DNA of 64,000 nucleotides. Origin: Prostheceraeus crozeri (taxonomy: Eukaryota; Platyhelminthes; Polycladida; Euryleptidae). Position 1 is the first letter of the stretch. Each line of letters begins with the position of its first letter. Shown here in pieces: positions 39,673 through 49,460 of the stretch. A program made the translations under genes and the position numbers. The notes under the pieces were generated by a model. It did not search any database. It saw only the letters and a program-made list of their open reading frames with translations, and was not told where the DNA came from. The DNA lies in the NCBI GenBank assembly GCA_907163375.1, contig CAJQUW010010425.1, forward strand, positions 1-64,000. The letters run 5' to 3'.

Positions 39673-41286
39673 TTAGTCTCGATTCTTAATATGTAGTGTC
39701 AGCACAGTAACACCACCATAGAATGGAACAATTTCACCCGCATCATCATGAATTGAAATGTCGATTCTATTGATAACACTTCGATTGATCGGTAAATACA
39801 TTTTGTTGATGAATTCACGATTGATTAACTGCTTCCGGACGGATGATAGGGGAAATGTGCGTAGCAATGGAGCCTCGATGTCACCAACTCTAGTATACTC
39901 AACAATATTGCAGTAAATATATAAGTTACTGATGTCTCTCTCTAATGAAGGTGCTGAATTACCAATGGTTGTACCTTCATTTATTGTGAATTTTGAGAAC
40001 CATAGAATTGCTGCCAACATCTTGTCGAGCTTAATGAGATAATTTCTCCCTACTTTTAAAACCATTCGCTTCTTTAAGGGATCATATGAAAAGAAGTACT
40101 CATCTGCGTTGAGGTAGTGTGCACCATTTTCATTCAGTTTTGTACAAATTTCCGATGGTGTGTTTAGATCTTCAACGTTTAAATTGACCCTCCTTACTAG
40201 CTCAGTTGAGGTACGCAATTCGACAGCCAGTATTTTATCGGAATATACATTGATGTGCCATGCGTCGTTTGTTGCTGTCTTTAGTTTATTGGAATTCAAC
40301 TGAATCTTATATGTATCATTTAATTCTGTCAAACACGGTGGACTATCAGGATGCTTGAATAGTCTCTGAATTTCAGATCCGAATTCAATAACAGCGGAAT
40401 TAGACTTTTCCAAAGGTGTCTTTTTAGTGAAAACAAGAAATTCTACCTCCATTTCAGCAGTAAAAAGAGTTACTTTCTCTTTCTTATATTCACAAGTCAT
40501 TAAACTTTCTGGCACTGATCCTTGAAACTTTCTTGCAACGTCTTCAATATTTTTAATAACTTCAAATTTTTCCTTGACGCGGACACTCCTTTTCTGTAGT
40601 GCATACAACGGTGCAATTCTACATTGAAAATCACTAACTGTTCTCTCAGCTTTCCATCCAAGTCCATTATACCAATGTAGAGATGAAAATGTAGTTCTGG
40701 TAAACCCTAGAGTGTGTGCCAAATCTCTACCTAATATTAGCAGAACATGCTTCCTCCCTTCTTTCAATAGTTTAGTTGAGCCTTTTACAACTGGCTTGAA
40801 GAACCTATTTAAAGTGAGAGTGAAGAGATCGTCTATTCGTCGGAACATTTTACCAATTTCATTCTCTGTATCTTGCAAGCTGAGTGTGGGAACTGTAGAA
40901 TTGAAGGAAGACGTTGCATATGCCTTTTCAATTTTGATCATGTTCTTGACAGACGGTAGCGATGGTGAGAAAGGATGTAAAGTAAGATGATGAAAATCCC
41001 ATGTTCCATGTAGACCATTCTGAAATAGGCGAAAACAATCATCCTTTTCACGTACTTCCGTGTGTATTTCAAAATAATTATTCGTTAACAAACTAATATC
41101 ATTGTAATATGTGACTTCAGTTAATGCGACTTCGTGAGGGCCACTCAGATAAAGAGGCTTGGCAAACTCAACCGAATACTCCGATGGTTTGTTCTCTGGA
41201 AATATCTTGGGATTGCTGTTGCTCGGGAGAATGATGTTGAACTCAGCAGACGACATTATTGGATATAATGTGGGATCAGTAGTCAT
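39673..41286 (-). CDS. Polinton 537-aa structural protein candidate (PY/penton-type)
   Basis: Intact. The N-terminal FNIILPSNSNPKIFPENKPSEY ... PLYLSGPHEVALTEVTYY is the conserved opening of a large Polinton protein family, probably a minor capsid or penton-associated protein. The middle and end repeat similar beta patterns (KIQLNSNKLKTA; YLINREFINKMYLPINR). The rough two-part symmetry may mean duplicated jelly-roll units; inference. Separated from the integrase by only 14 bp, the same strand. Confidence 0.6.
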   Translation of the reverse strand: MTTDPTLYPIMSSAEFNIILPSNSNPKIFPENKPSEYSVEFAKPLYLSGPHEVALTEVTYYNDISLLTNNYFEIHTEVREKDDCFRLFQNGLHGTWDFHHLTLHPFSPSLPSVKNMIKIEKAYATSSFNSTVPTLSLQDTENEIGKMFRRIDDLFTLTLNRFFKPVVKGSTKLLKEGRKHVLLILGRDLAHTLGFTRTTFSSLHWYNGLGWKAERTVSDFQCRIAPLYALQKRSVRVKEKFEVIKNIEDVARKFQGSVPESLMTCEYKKEKVTLFTAEMEVEFLVFTKKTPLEKSNSAVIEFGSEIQRLFKHPDSPPCLTELNDTYKIQLNSNKLKTATNDAWHINVYSDKILAVELRTSTELVRRVNLNVEDLNTPSEICTKLNENGAHYLNADEYFFSYDPLKKRMVLKVGRNYLIKLDKMLAAILWFSKFTINEGTTIGNSAPSLERDISNLYIYCNIVEYTRVGDIEAPLLRTFPLSSVRKQLINREFINKMYLPINRSVINRIDISIHDDAGEIVPFYGGVTVLTLHIKNRD

Positions 41287-41300
41287 TCACCAATATTAGC

Positions 41301-42389
41301 TTAAAAGCTTCTAATGTCTCCTACTTCCACATTTCTCAAGTCTTGATGGGCTATCCAACTGTTGAACGAGTCAGGATATCCCTTCCATTTGACGAGATAT
41401 TTTCTATGATTACCATGTCCTTTCCTCTTAACTATTCTATCTATCATATACACTTCTTCACTCCGATCAACAACCTGTAATTCATATGAGTAGAATTTCC
41501 CTTCAATTGGATTACCATAATAGTCTATTAACTTATACATTGTTGGTTTAAATTTTTTATTTACTTCATCAACAAAGAATTCTTCTTCGGTCCAGTTCGG
41601 TAGATAGCCCTTCTCGAATGTAGACTTCACTTTAGAGATGCGAACTCTATCACCAACGTTGATTTTCTTCTTATTGGTAGTTGCTTTTGGTGCCTTGCCA
41701 TACAGACGAAGCCACAAATCCATAGCATTATCCCGAGTGACGTCGATTGGACGCATCTTTATAATCCGATGATAGCTCTCATTGTAATTTCTCACGAACT
41801 TCTGTAAATCATCTATCCAGACATGTGCATTTTTAGCACTGAAATACCGCCATATCTTTGTCTTGAGTGTACGATTGAACCTCTCAACCATCGCAGCTTT
41901 GTAAGCACTTTTAACACTGAACAGTCTAATGTCATATCGCTCAAGTAGACCACGAAGGTGGGAATCTTCGAATTCCTTTCCTTGATCTGTTTGTATTCTT
42001 TGTGGGATCCTCCCTTCATTTAGAATACTTTGAAAAGCCGCCTCAACTTCTGCTCCTCTCTTGGATTTCAAGGCGCGAACCCAAGCATATCGTGATAAAA
42101 TATCTATTACGGTTAGGATGTACTTGTAACCGTCATTGTATTGAGATATCTGCTGCATATCAGCCAAATCTGCTTGCCATTGACTGTCAATATTATTGAC
42201 AACATATCTCCTAGTTGGAAACCGCTTCCTCACATCCTCGTGTAGCGTGTAGGTTGGTTGACTCTTCAACCATTTCTTCAGTGTCTCTATTCGTACACCT
42301 GCTGCACGGGCTAAAACGCTCGGACGACTGAAGCTTGCGGGATGATTGATATCGTAGTAGATTTGTCTCAGTTTTTCCGCTGCGCTCAT
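41301..42389 (-). CDS. Polinton integrase with C-terminal chromodomain
   Basis: 362 aa from ATG 42389 (a longer frame upstream lacks an ATG). N-terminal HTH-like part (ARAAGVRIETLKKWLKS ... YTLHEDVRKRFPTRR), catalytic core with Asp in QWQADLADM, Asp in RIQTDQGKEF and Glu in AAMVERFNRTLK, an SH3-like part (VGDRVRISKVKSTFEKGY), and a chromodomain (YMIDRIVKRKGHGNHRKYLV KWKGYPDSFNSWI), which would steer integration to chromatin. Intact; in contrast to the A/B integrase it has a chromodomain and no PLA2. Confidence 0.93.
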   Translation of the reverse strand: MSAAEKLRQIYYDINHPASFSRPSVLARAAGVRIETLKKWLKSQPTYTLHEDVRKRFPTRRYVVNNIDSQWQADLADMQQISQYNDGYKYILTVIDILSRYAWVRALKSKRGAEVEAAFQSILNEGRIPQRIQTDQGKEFEDSHLRGLLERYDIRLFSVKSAYKAAMVERFNRTLKTKIWRYFSAKNAHVWIDDLQKFVRNYNESYHRIIKMRPIDVTRDNAMDLWLRLYGKAPKATTNKKKINVGDRVRISKVKSTFEKGYLPNWTEEEFFVDEVNKKFKPTMYKLIDYYGNPIEGKFYSYELQVVDRSEEVYMIDRIVKRKGHGNHRKYLVKWKGYPDSFNSWIAHQDLRNVEVGDIRSF

Positions 42390-42555
42390 CCTCCTTATTC
42401 TGGCGACTCGCTCGAGTATTACTTGCACAGCAACTGCTAACGCAATTGATATCAACTTCTATACCCTCTTCTCCTTTACTATCGAACGCAGACTTCAAAC
42501 AGCAGCAAATTTTCTGCATAGACATGATATGGGAAGCAATTTCACTGTTATTTGC

Positions 42556-43236
42556 CTAATATTTGCAATAACTTTTCAGTGTTCGTGTTGAACGTCTCCC
42601 TCTTCTCTTCGGAGTTGGAGACGTAGCAGGAGAAACAATGGGTTCTCGCTTGACTGTGGTAACTACTTTTCCTTTTGAAGAATCGGTTGCCAACACTTTA
42701 TTCAGTTCATTTATAGTTGGTCCTCCGATTATATTATGGGAGACATTGTGATTAGATAGCACTTTTTGAAAGTATTCCCATCCTTGTGGAGAACCCAGCT
42801 TTCGCCTTACATCTCTCACAGCATATTGTAGAAGATCATCAATGTGAATGTTCCTAATTACATCACCGTTTTCTTCTATTATTTCTCCTCGCTCATTGAA
42901 CTTTACGTGGGGATCAATAAAATCAAACAGCCTTTCAGCTCGCATGCGATATGCTCGAGGAGTTGAAAGAGTTATGAATTTGCGCAGCTTTTCCCTAATA
43001 TGTCGTCTTTCCTCTAAATTCTCATCCTGTAACTGCATTCGTCGATAAGGATCCTCAATCTTTTGAATTTCCCTATCCTGTTGAGATAATTGCTTAAGTT
43101 GATCTGAAACCGGCTGATCCACATTTTTAACTTCCTGAATATTTCTTGTCATTGATAGCTGTAGATATTCCTCTTGAGGAATGACAATCATTTTTGAAAA
43201 ACTCATATTGAAAATGTCATAGTAGCTGAAGCACAT
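42556..43236 (-). CDS. Conserved Polinton protein of unknown function
   Basis: 226 aa; the likely start is the internal ATG at 43206 (MSFSKMIVIPQEEY). Central helical part HIREKLRKFI followed by RAERLFDFIDPHVKFNERG and HIDDLLQYAVRDVRRKLGSP, then a Ser/Arg-rich basic tail (PTPKRRGRRSTRTLK). This gene type recurs near the Polinton ATPase and integrase in many animals; I know no function. The basic tail suggests DNA binding. Confidence 0.6.
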   Translation of the reverse strand: MCFSYYDIFNMSFSKMIVIPQEEYLQLSMTRNIQEVKNVDQPVSDQLKQLSQQDREIQKIEDPYRRMQLQDENLEERRHIREKLRKFITLSTPRAYRMRAERLFDFIDPHVKFNERGEIIEENGDVIRNIHIDDLLQYAVRDVRRKLGSPQGWEYFQKVLSNHNVSHNIIGGPTINELNKVLATDSSKGKVVTTVKREPIVSPATSPTPKRRGRRSTRTLKSYCKY

Positions 43237-43270
43237 ATGTATTGCTTAAAACTGTCATTGGTCCAATTAA

Positions 43271-43933
43271 TTAACTGTTAACAGTGAATACTATCATTGC
43301 ATCTCCAGAGTTTGGTATGATATTAGTTCGAAATCGAAATCGCTCTGGGCATTCTTGCGTTAAATCAATGAAGAGGTAGCCATGTGGCTTCTTCGTCACT
43401 TCATCATATATTTTCGAAAGAGTTTTAGGCTGCTGAGGTAATATTTGTCGACTCAAGTGATGTATCTGACTACTATCTCTTGGATTCTTGAAAACCACCA
43501 AATAGTGTGTATTAAGACTTCTAGTTCTCTGCTCTTTTCCTCCATCAAAGATATTTTGAGTGATGTAGATCATAAAAGCTTGTCTATGGTGTGCTGTTCG
43601 AATAAACATTTCGGTTACATCTTTTGAAGATTTGCTTTCGCGAAGTAGATCATCCAACACGATCAAATCACCTGCTCGGATATCCTCAGTTGGTGGTAGC
43701 CCCTGTTTTACTTCGTATCCCTGCTGTCGGAGTGCAGAATGCAGATCTGGTTGAAAAATACCGTAGTACCATTTTACCTGTTTTATCTTCTTATTAAACA
43801 TCTCATCTCTGTAATGCAGTAGCTGAGTTACAAAAGTTGTTTTACCAGACTGACTTGGTCCGGCCACACACATTGTGCGGTCAGTGAATAGTCGAAAATC
43901 TGTCATTTCAGAATCATTCAATATCATCATCAT
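43271..43933 (-). CDS. FtsK/HerA-type genome-packaging ATPase (block D)
   Basis: 220 aa. Walker A VAGPSQSGKTTFV (about residues 22-34), Walker B AGDLIVLDDLL (about 88-98), sensor-like FMIYITQNIF. Length and order fit Polinton packaging ATPases, which translocate DNA into preformed capsids. Intact. Distinct from the two A/B/C-type ATPases. Confidence 0.9.
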   Translation of the reverse strand: MMMILNDSEMTDFRLFTDRTMCVAGPSQSGKTTFVTQLLHYRDEMFNKKIKQVKWYYGIFQPDLHSALRQQGYEVKQGLPPTEDIRAGDLIVLDDLLRESKSSKDVTEMFIRTAHHRQAFMIYITQNIFDGGKEQRTRSLNTHYLVVFKNPRDSSQIHHLSRQILPQQPKTLSKIYDEVTKKPHGYLFIDLTQECPERFRFRTNIIPNSGDAMIVFTVNS

Positions 43934-44026
43934 TTACTAACACCCATTATTTTGCTTAGTTAGAACTTAAAACATGTAAATTATTTCCAAACAAGTTTTA
44001 TTGAAACGATAAACAGTTGCTTTAAT

Positions 44027-44800
44027 TTACCACATTTGAGTGTCTTCATCGAGAGTAGAATCGAAGGAACTCTTCAAGTCAGTTTGTGCATCCTGTCGCC
44101 TCAGTTTTAGCTTCATGCTGTCCCTCGATTTGCGCGTCCTTTTCTTGCTTTCATCAACCTCCTTGGCTTCTTTTGCATCGTTTGATTCTTTCGGCTCACT
44201 TGGTGTAGCAATGTCTTCAATATGAATTAAGCACTTGTCAATTGGTAATGGTTCATAAACCAATTGTAGAACCTTCATCTGAAGAGAAGCCAATTTACCA
44301 GTTGAACCATGAGCGCCAATGTAAAGTCCAGTAACGTGTACCAAGCCCATGTATCGCCCACGCTTGAGATCATCACAATCCATTGGGTTTGACAGCACAT
44401 CAAACGCTTGGAAATGGTCAGATAATTTTAAGAAGAGAGTATCAAACTCAGGTAGATCTTTGAATCCACTCCCTTCCTCCAACTTCTTCTTCCAATGCAC
44501 CGGAGCACTGTCAGGTAGTTCGACACATTCCTTTGCGAATGAATCAATCAGTTTTAGTATAGTTTGCTGCCATTTAGGAAATGTGACACGCATTTGTCTT
44601 AGATTGCTGTAGCTAGAAGATGACATCCCATTGCTATGAAAAAATGGAACTTGTAAATATAATCCATCATCACCATAATTAAGCGTTTGAAAATAAAACG
44701 TGTTTCCGATTCCTTGAACCTTACGCGTTGGTCTAAATTTCAAGAGATCGCGATCAACAGCGTCGCCCTCTTCCTTAATTATGTGCATTTTAAGAGACAT
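44027..44800 (-). CDS. Unknown block D protein with acidic C-terminus (possible ssDNA-binding protein)
   Basis: 257 aa from ATG 44800 (MSLKMHIIKEE), chosen because the TATA box lies 70 bp upstream. The middle has an OB-fold-like run (GRYMGLVHVTGLYIGAHG ... LASLQMKVLQLVYEPL), and the last 70 residues are highly charged, ending acidic with a terminal Trp (LDEDTQMW). An acidic tail ending in an aromatic residue is known from T7-type ssDNA-binding proteins; the resemblance is only suggestive. First gene of the minus-strand array. Confidence 0.5.
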   Translation of the reverse strand: MSLKMHIIKEEGDAVDRDLLKFRPTRKVQGIGNTFYFQTLNYGDDGLYLQVPFFHSNGMSSSSYSNLRQMRVTFPKWQQTILKLIDSFAKECVELPDSAPVHWKKKLEEGSGFKDLPEFDTLFLKLSDHFQAFDVLSNPMDCDDLKRGRYMGLVHVTGLYIGAHGSTGKLASLQMKVLQLVYEPLPIDKCLIHIEDIATPSEPKESNDAKEAKEVDESKKRTRKSRDSMKLKLRRQDAQTDLKSSFDSTLDEDTQMW

Positions 44801-44866
44801 TTTGTTGTTGTACTCACACAGACGGATGATCACTTGAAAATGACTACTGAAAGCTCACACGCCTAT

Positions 44867-44874
44867 CTTATATA
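44867..44874 (-). promoter_or_regulatory. TATA box of the 44027-44800 gene
   Basis: TATATAAG on the minus strand. About 20-25 bp downstream is a TCAGT initiator-like element (44850-44846), the arthropod-style start-site motif; the ATG follows 46 bp later. Confidence 0.55.
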
Positions 44875-44931
44875 GCCTTCAATCAATGTCAATGAGTAAT
44901 CGATGACGTGTCGACTTCTGATTTGTTGGCT

Positions 44932-45327
44932 TTATGCCAGCAATGCAACACCTGTAATAATTCTTCCTAGAGGACTGTCAAGCACTTTGGAAATACTATT
45001 ACTGATGTCATTTAGCATATCCATAAAGCCACCACCTCCATGTTGAATCATATTTCTCCTGACTTTATCACTACCCCTAGGATTCGAAAATTTGCGAATG
45101 TTTTTGATAGACCTAGGATTCAACAAAGGCTTGTATATTGGAAGACACTTGTAAATTGTAAGGGCCAAATCACGTATGAAGTCATCACTTGAATTTTGAA
45201 TTAATTCACACTTCCTCCGATTATTATGTATTTTATTCAATTTCCGCAATGCCTTCTTAAACTGACTTGATGGTTTAAATGACCGTTTCTTTCGGGGAAA
45301 AGACCGTCGTTTTCTTTGTACAACCAT
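44932..45327 (-). CDS. Small basic protein with hydrophobic C-terminus (block D)
   Basis: 131 aa from the ATG at 45327 (MVVQRKRRSFPRKK); a longer frame starts at 45390. Arg/Lys-rich first half; C-terminal RNMIQHGGGGFMDMLNDISN, then PLGRIITGVALLA, i.e. a Gly turn and an amphipathic/hydrophobic tail. Basic plus membrane-active ends recall small Polinton virion proteins; role unproven. Confidence 0.5.
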   Translation of the reverse strand: MVVQRKRRSFPRKKRSFKPSSQFKKALRKLNKIHNNRRKCELIQNSSDDFIRDLALTIYKCLPIYKPLLNPRSIKNIRKFSNPRGSDKVRRNMIQHGGGGFMDMLNDISNSISKVLDSPLGRIITGVALLA

Positions 45328-45455
45328 ATTTCTTTTTTTACAACAATGAATGAGAAGAAAGCGAATAACATTATTGCTTAATACATACAATGATGATAAT
45401 TCAAACTACAAATAGCATTGTTGCTCAATACATACATGTAATACACAATGTCACT

Positions 45456-46067
45456 TCAAACATTGACAGATGGTAGTTTATAGTCATCAATGTCACTTAA
45501 GGTTTGTTTCGTTGCAATTATCAACTGTTTAAGATCACTCATTAAGTCTATCGAGAGGGGACAACACCTACAACATGACATTTGGGCGTACAAACGCAGA
45601 AGATTCACATAGTATGCTCGAAACTTAGCAGTGTCATCTCGGTCCAGCGCCGCCACGTTGATGCTGACGGATGGTGGACCAGCAAATACGTCAACTTTCA
45701 ATTTTACACCATCTTCTTCATAATGGCTGAACGTTATCAGGTCATGCAGGCATGTGTTGAAATATCGCGTTCTGTTATAGCAATAACAGCGAGAATGAGC
45801 AGGAATTGTCTTAGTTCCACTTAGTGGTTGGAACACTTCTTCAAGCCAAAATTTGGTCACTCTTGTCAGCACTTCAATCAATGCGTTCATTAGGATTTTC
45901 TGCACCTCAACGTTGCCTTCACACTTGAAGAATTTTACAATGTCCTCCATCAAATCTACTAAGTCAGCTTTGTAACCTGTTACGTCGTCACTACAATAAA
46001 ATATAAATCCTTTGAATTTCTTGCCTTGATGAACAAGTGCTACAGGGATATAGCTGCTGAAGGTCAT
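45456..46067 (-). CDS. Unknown 203-aa block D protein
   Basis: ATG at 46067, 60 bp downstream of a TATA box (46128-46133). Contains many Cys (CYCYNRTRYFNTC; CCRCCPLS) but no recognised zinc motif. Not identified. Confidence 0.45.
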   Translation of the reverse strand: MTFSSYIPVALVHQGKKFKGFIFYCSDDVTGYKADLVDLMEDIVKFFKCEGNVEVQKILMNALIEVLTRVTKFWLEEVFQPLSGTKTIPAHSRCYCYNRTRYFNTCLHDLITFSHYEEDGVKLKVDVFAGPPSVSINVAALDRDDTAKFRAYYVNLLRLYAQMSCCRCCPLSIDLMSDLKQLIIATKQTLSDIDDYKLPSVNV

Positions 46068-46127
46068 GCTCAATCTTGTTCAATGAATGAATGAATGAGT
46101 GAAACGAGAACCATTATCTCTCTCTCT

Positions 46128-46133
46128 CTTATA
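46128..46133 (-). promoter_or_regulatory. TATA box of the 45456-46067 gene
   Basis: TATAAG on the minus strand within GGCTATAAGAGAGAGAG, followed by a TCACTC initiator-like element. Confidence 0.45.
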
Positions 46134-46181
46134 GCCAGGCTAAAGCATTAATGACCAATGAAAAGCGAGCTTGATGAGTCA

Positions 46182-46718
46182 TCATGATCTATACACATTC
46201 GTATAGGATGTTACAAACCCTTGACAAAGAGGACATTTCTTTATATAATTATTCTGTTTATGATAACAATGAGAACATAAAACAAAGTGCTCACATGGGA
46301 CCAAGAGAATGGACCTTGGTCGTTCAAAGCATTCAACACAGTTCACTTCGCACAGCAATTTAAATGTCTCGTTTTCCAATTTTCGCCTCTCATCCAAATG
46401 AATTCCACGGTCTGCCGAAGAACTTGGAGAAATAATTTTTGACGAATGTCTCTCTTCTGATCTCCCAGTCACGTCTCGCTGTTTCAAATATATTGCTGTC
46501 TTAAATTCAGGTATCTCATTATAATTTGATGGCGAAAAATCTTCTATCCAACTGTGATCTAAATTTAGTCTTGTAGTACTTTCAAGTAAATCCATTAACC
46601 GCTCAATTAGTTCACCAGCTCGGATGGTTTCATTTAAGTTTGTAACTGTTTTTATAGCTTGCAATGAAAAACCAAGATCTCTTGCAACAATCCATGATGT
46701 TGGACGACCATTCATCAT
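46182..46718 (-). CDS. UBA + RING protein resembling the C-terminal half of an IAP, no BIR
   Basis: 178 aa from ATG 46718. Residues about 8-55 (IVARDLGFSLQAIKTVTN ... GELIERLMDLLES) match the ubiquitin-associated domain that precedes the RING in inhibitor-of-apoptosis proteins; the last 50 residues are a C3HC4 RING (CVECFERPRSILLVPCEHFV, CSHCYHKQNN, CPLC). Would act as a ubiquitin E3 ligase. The BIR domains that normally precede are absent: upstream is a TA microsatellite. Could be a transferred viral gene, a host gene exon, or a truncated remnant. TATA-type promoter not seen. Confidence 0.75.
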   Translation of the reverse strand: MMNGRPTSWIVARDLGFSLQAIKTVTNLNETIRAGELIERLMDLLESTTRLNLDHSWIEDFSPSNYNEIPEFKTAIYLKQRDVTGRSEERHSSKIISPSSSADRGIHLDERRKLENETFKLLCEVNCVECFERPRSILLVPCEHFVLCSHCYHKQNNYIKKCPLCQGFVTSYTNVYRS

Positions 46719-46738
46719 ATATATATATATATATATAT
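46716..46738. repeat. (TA)n microsatellite
   Basis: About 11 TA units directly at the 5' side of the RING gene. Confidence 0.9.
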
Positions 46739-46882
46739 AGAGTGTGATAGAAATTTGACAAAAGAACACAAAATAGAAATGAAGGATTCAATGGTCACAA
46801 TGGTCACAATGGTCATAATGGTCACAATTGTCTCAATCGAACACAAACCATAATGATAATAATAATAAACAATTCTCCATGC

Positions 46883-46982
<100 letters not shown>

Positions 46983-46986
46983 TAAG

Positions 46987-47692
46987 AAATATGCGCTCCT
47001 GCCCCACCGAATTGTACTCTCCTGCCCCACTTGTACTCTCCTGCCCCACGGACGAATATGAAATGTACGTCCCTGCCCCACAACTGTACGCTCCTGCCCC
47101 CATGTGCACTCCTGCTCCACTGACTCTCCTGCCCCACGTATGAGCTTTTGCGGAATATGATTGTGCATTGATATGTACTGTTGCGAAAGAAGTTCTATGG
47201 CTGTCAGCGCCTCCAAATGCCTGGTCCGACGATTGCTGTAGGCCCTGGTCCCTTCAATTTTCGTATTTAGAGTTAGCTTTTGCGGAATATGATCGTGCTG
47301 TGATATGTACTGAGATATATGACAGTCAGAGCACCTCCAAATGCATGGTCCGTCCATTGCTGCAGGCCCTCAATTTTCGTATTTAGAGTTAGCTTTTGCG
47401 GAATATGATTGTGCATTGATATGTACTGATGTGAAAGAAGTGCTATGGCTGTCAGAGAACCTCCAAATGCCTGGTCCGACGATCGATTGCTGTAGGCCCT
47501 CAATTTTCATATTTAGAGTTAGCTTTTGCGGAATATGATTGTGCTGTGATATGTACTGATATGAATGAAGATATATGACAGTCAGAGCACCTCCAAATGC
47601 CTGGTCCGACGATTGTTGTAGGCCCTGGTCCCTTCATGTACAAGTGGGGCAGGAGAGTACAATTCTCGGTGGGGCAGGAGAGCACATTTCGT
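46987..47692. mobile_element. Inverted-repeat element (MITE-like) with internal tandem units
   Basis: Left end 46987-47033 (AAATATGCGCTCCTGCCCCA ...) and right end 47636-47692, read on the other strand, match over some 55 bp with CTCTCCTGCCCCACTTGTAC. Between lie CTCCTGCCCCA minisatellite units (to 47136) and four units of 116-132 bp, each beginning AGCTTTTGCGGAATATGA (47143, 47275, 47391, 47521). Flanked by TA repeats on the left and GATA repeats on the right, so it may have inserted in a microsatellite. No gene. Confidence 0.65.
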
Positions 47693-47696
47693 ATTT

Positions 47697-47724
47697 ATAT
47701 ATAGATAGATAGATAGATAGATAG
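47697..47724. repeat. (GATA)n microsatellite
   Basis: About six GATA units, preceded by TATATA. Confidence 0.9.
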
Positions 47725-47754
47725 CCTTCAACATAATCATTCAAAAAATAACAA

Positions 47755-48085
47755 GTTCAGCATTAGAACATCTGCGTACTCATCCTCAACACAATTAGAA
47801 CATTACGTACTCATCCTCAACACAATTAGAACATTATGTATTCATCCTCAATACAATTAGAACATCTGCGTACTCATCCTCAACACAATTAGAACATTAC
47901 GTACTCATCCTCAACACAATTAGAACATTACGTACTCATCCTCAATACAATTAGAACATTACGTACTCATCCTCAACACAATTAGAACATTATGTATTCA
48001 TCCTCAATACAATTAGAACATTACGTACTCATCCTCAACACAATTAGAATATTACCTACTCATCCTCAACACAATTACAGCAATC
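47755..48085. repeat. Tandem repeat, 31-bp unit, about 10 copies
   Basis: Unit AGAACATTACGTACTCATCC + TCAACACAATT; a few copies have CTGCGT. No coding sense. Confidence 0.92.
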
Positions 48086-48377
48086 CTCAACGTTTCAATC
48101 CTCACACTTTGCCATTCATGTTCAAATTAACAACTCTAGAACATTTAAATGTACCTAACCGAACTCACATCATCAACACATTACACTATTCTCTTCACAA
48201 ATAACACAAAACAGTACACATGTGTTCGCAATCAACACTTCAAATAACAGACGACTACAACCACAAGATCAAGTTTAAAAACAAATCGGTACATTAGGTT
48301 CCAATTCAAAATGTACTCATCCTGATCGGTACATTTAGGTTCCAATTCAAAATGTACTAATCCCGGGACAGTATGAG
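48086..48377. other. Stretch without recognised gene
   Basis: AT-rich; a short direct repeat GGTACATT(T)AGGTTCCAATTC at about 48290-48345. Probably intronic or upstream sequence of the following protease-like gene. Confidence 0.35.
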
Positions 48378-49282
48378 CCCTTTTAATACTACTATTGTAT
48401 AACTGTTTTGGAGTATCAATTCGCACTGCTAATGATATACGTTGTGCTGTCTGTGGTCATCACACGGTAGGTTCAAATATTTATGAATAGTAGAAGTAGA
48501 CTCAGGTTGGTGTGCGTGCTTGAAGTACAAAACTCCTCCTTGCACACTTCATGTATTTCATCGATCAATATTATCTGGAAATGAAAGGGCTTTTAATATG
48601 ATGTTAAAATACTTCTATGATACGCACATAAAACTATGCATCAATTACTGAATGTCTTAAGGACGAACTTCATGATTGTTCATACAGTCGTATCTGTTGA
48701 TGACGGAAGCTTGGCTCGCAGGCATGTTCAGCTGATTCTCATGTATTTCAATCTTGTCGCGCATAGACGGTCATTACATCATCCGATGTGTAGTGTTCTA
48801 AAATTTCTATTGCAATGCGCAATTTATGTTTGTTAGTGTCCATCTGTGTATAGTCCTATACTATCCAATATTTGAATTGAAAAAAGCATTCAAGAGTTAT
48901 TCCACTTTAAAGATTTTGTAAAATTCATTCCATTTTCCTTGCTCTGATGCACGGTAATTTGTAAAAGTTTTTCTATGCATTGATAAAGCATTTTGTACTT
49001 AATTTCATACTTGCATCACTTTGTAGACGCATACAATGCAAAATCCAATTTCAGGTCAAACAATCTAGTGAATATTACATCAATTGTCCGGTTAATCAGG
49101 ATACATTGACCTTGACTGACTGTTTGGAGATATATCAATTGCCAGAGGAGCTGACGTAAGTGAAAATATCTCAGATATTCATGATAAGCTAAATCATTAC
49201 AGCCTTATATTTCATCACATTTCAGTGAATATGTTTGCGATGGTTGTGGACAAAGGGGTAGCTCAAGTAAAGGGACTATAAT

Positions 49283-49460
49283 TGTTGAGATAGGATTTCC
49301 CTAGGAGATACGAGTGCTCTCATTGGACGAAGAGAGACGAATCGTGTGTGCGCTTACGCCCGGTTGTCTGACGCTGTATGTACGATGAGACACCTCTTAC
49401 GAGCCTGCGAATAAAGATGTCTGCTTACTGTGCGTTCTAACTCTGACTCCTATTACAACA
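49283..49460 (+). repeat. 5' LTR, 178 bp
   Basis: TGTTGAGATAGGATTTCCCT ... CTCCTATTACAACA. AATAAA polyadenylation signal at 49410-49415. The final A of the LTR is also the A of the gag ATG. The bases after it (TGGCGACCCAGC) begin with TGG as primer-binding sites do, although they also encode gag. Confidence 0.95.

Noticed and set aside
42211..42525. Minus-strand 104-codon frame at the integrase start
   Set aside because: Shadow of the integrase N-terminus and its upstream region.
47755..48085. Regular 31-bp repeats as a CRISPR array
   Set aside because: No unique spacers between the units; plain tandem repeat in a eukaryotic context.
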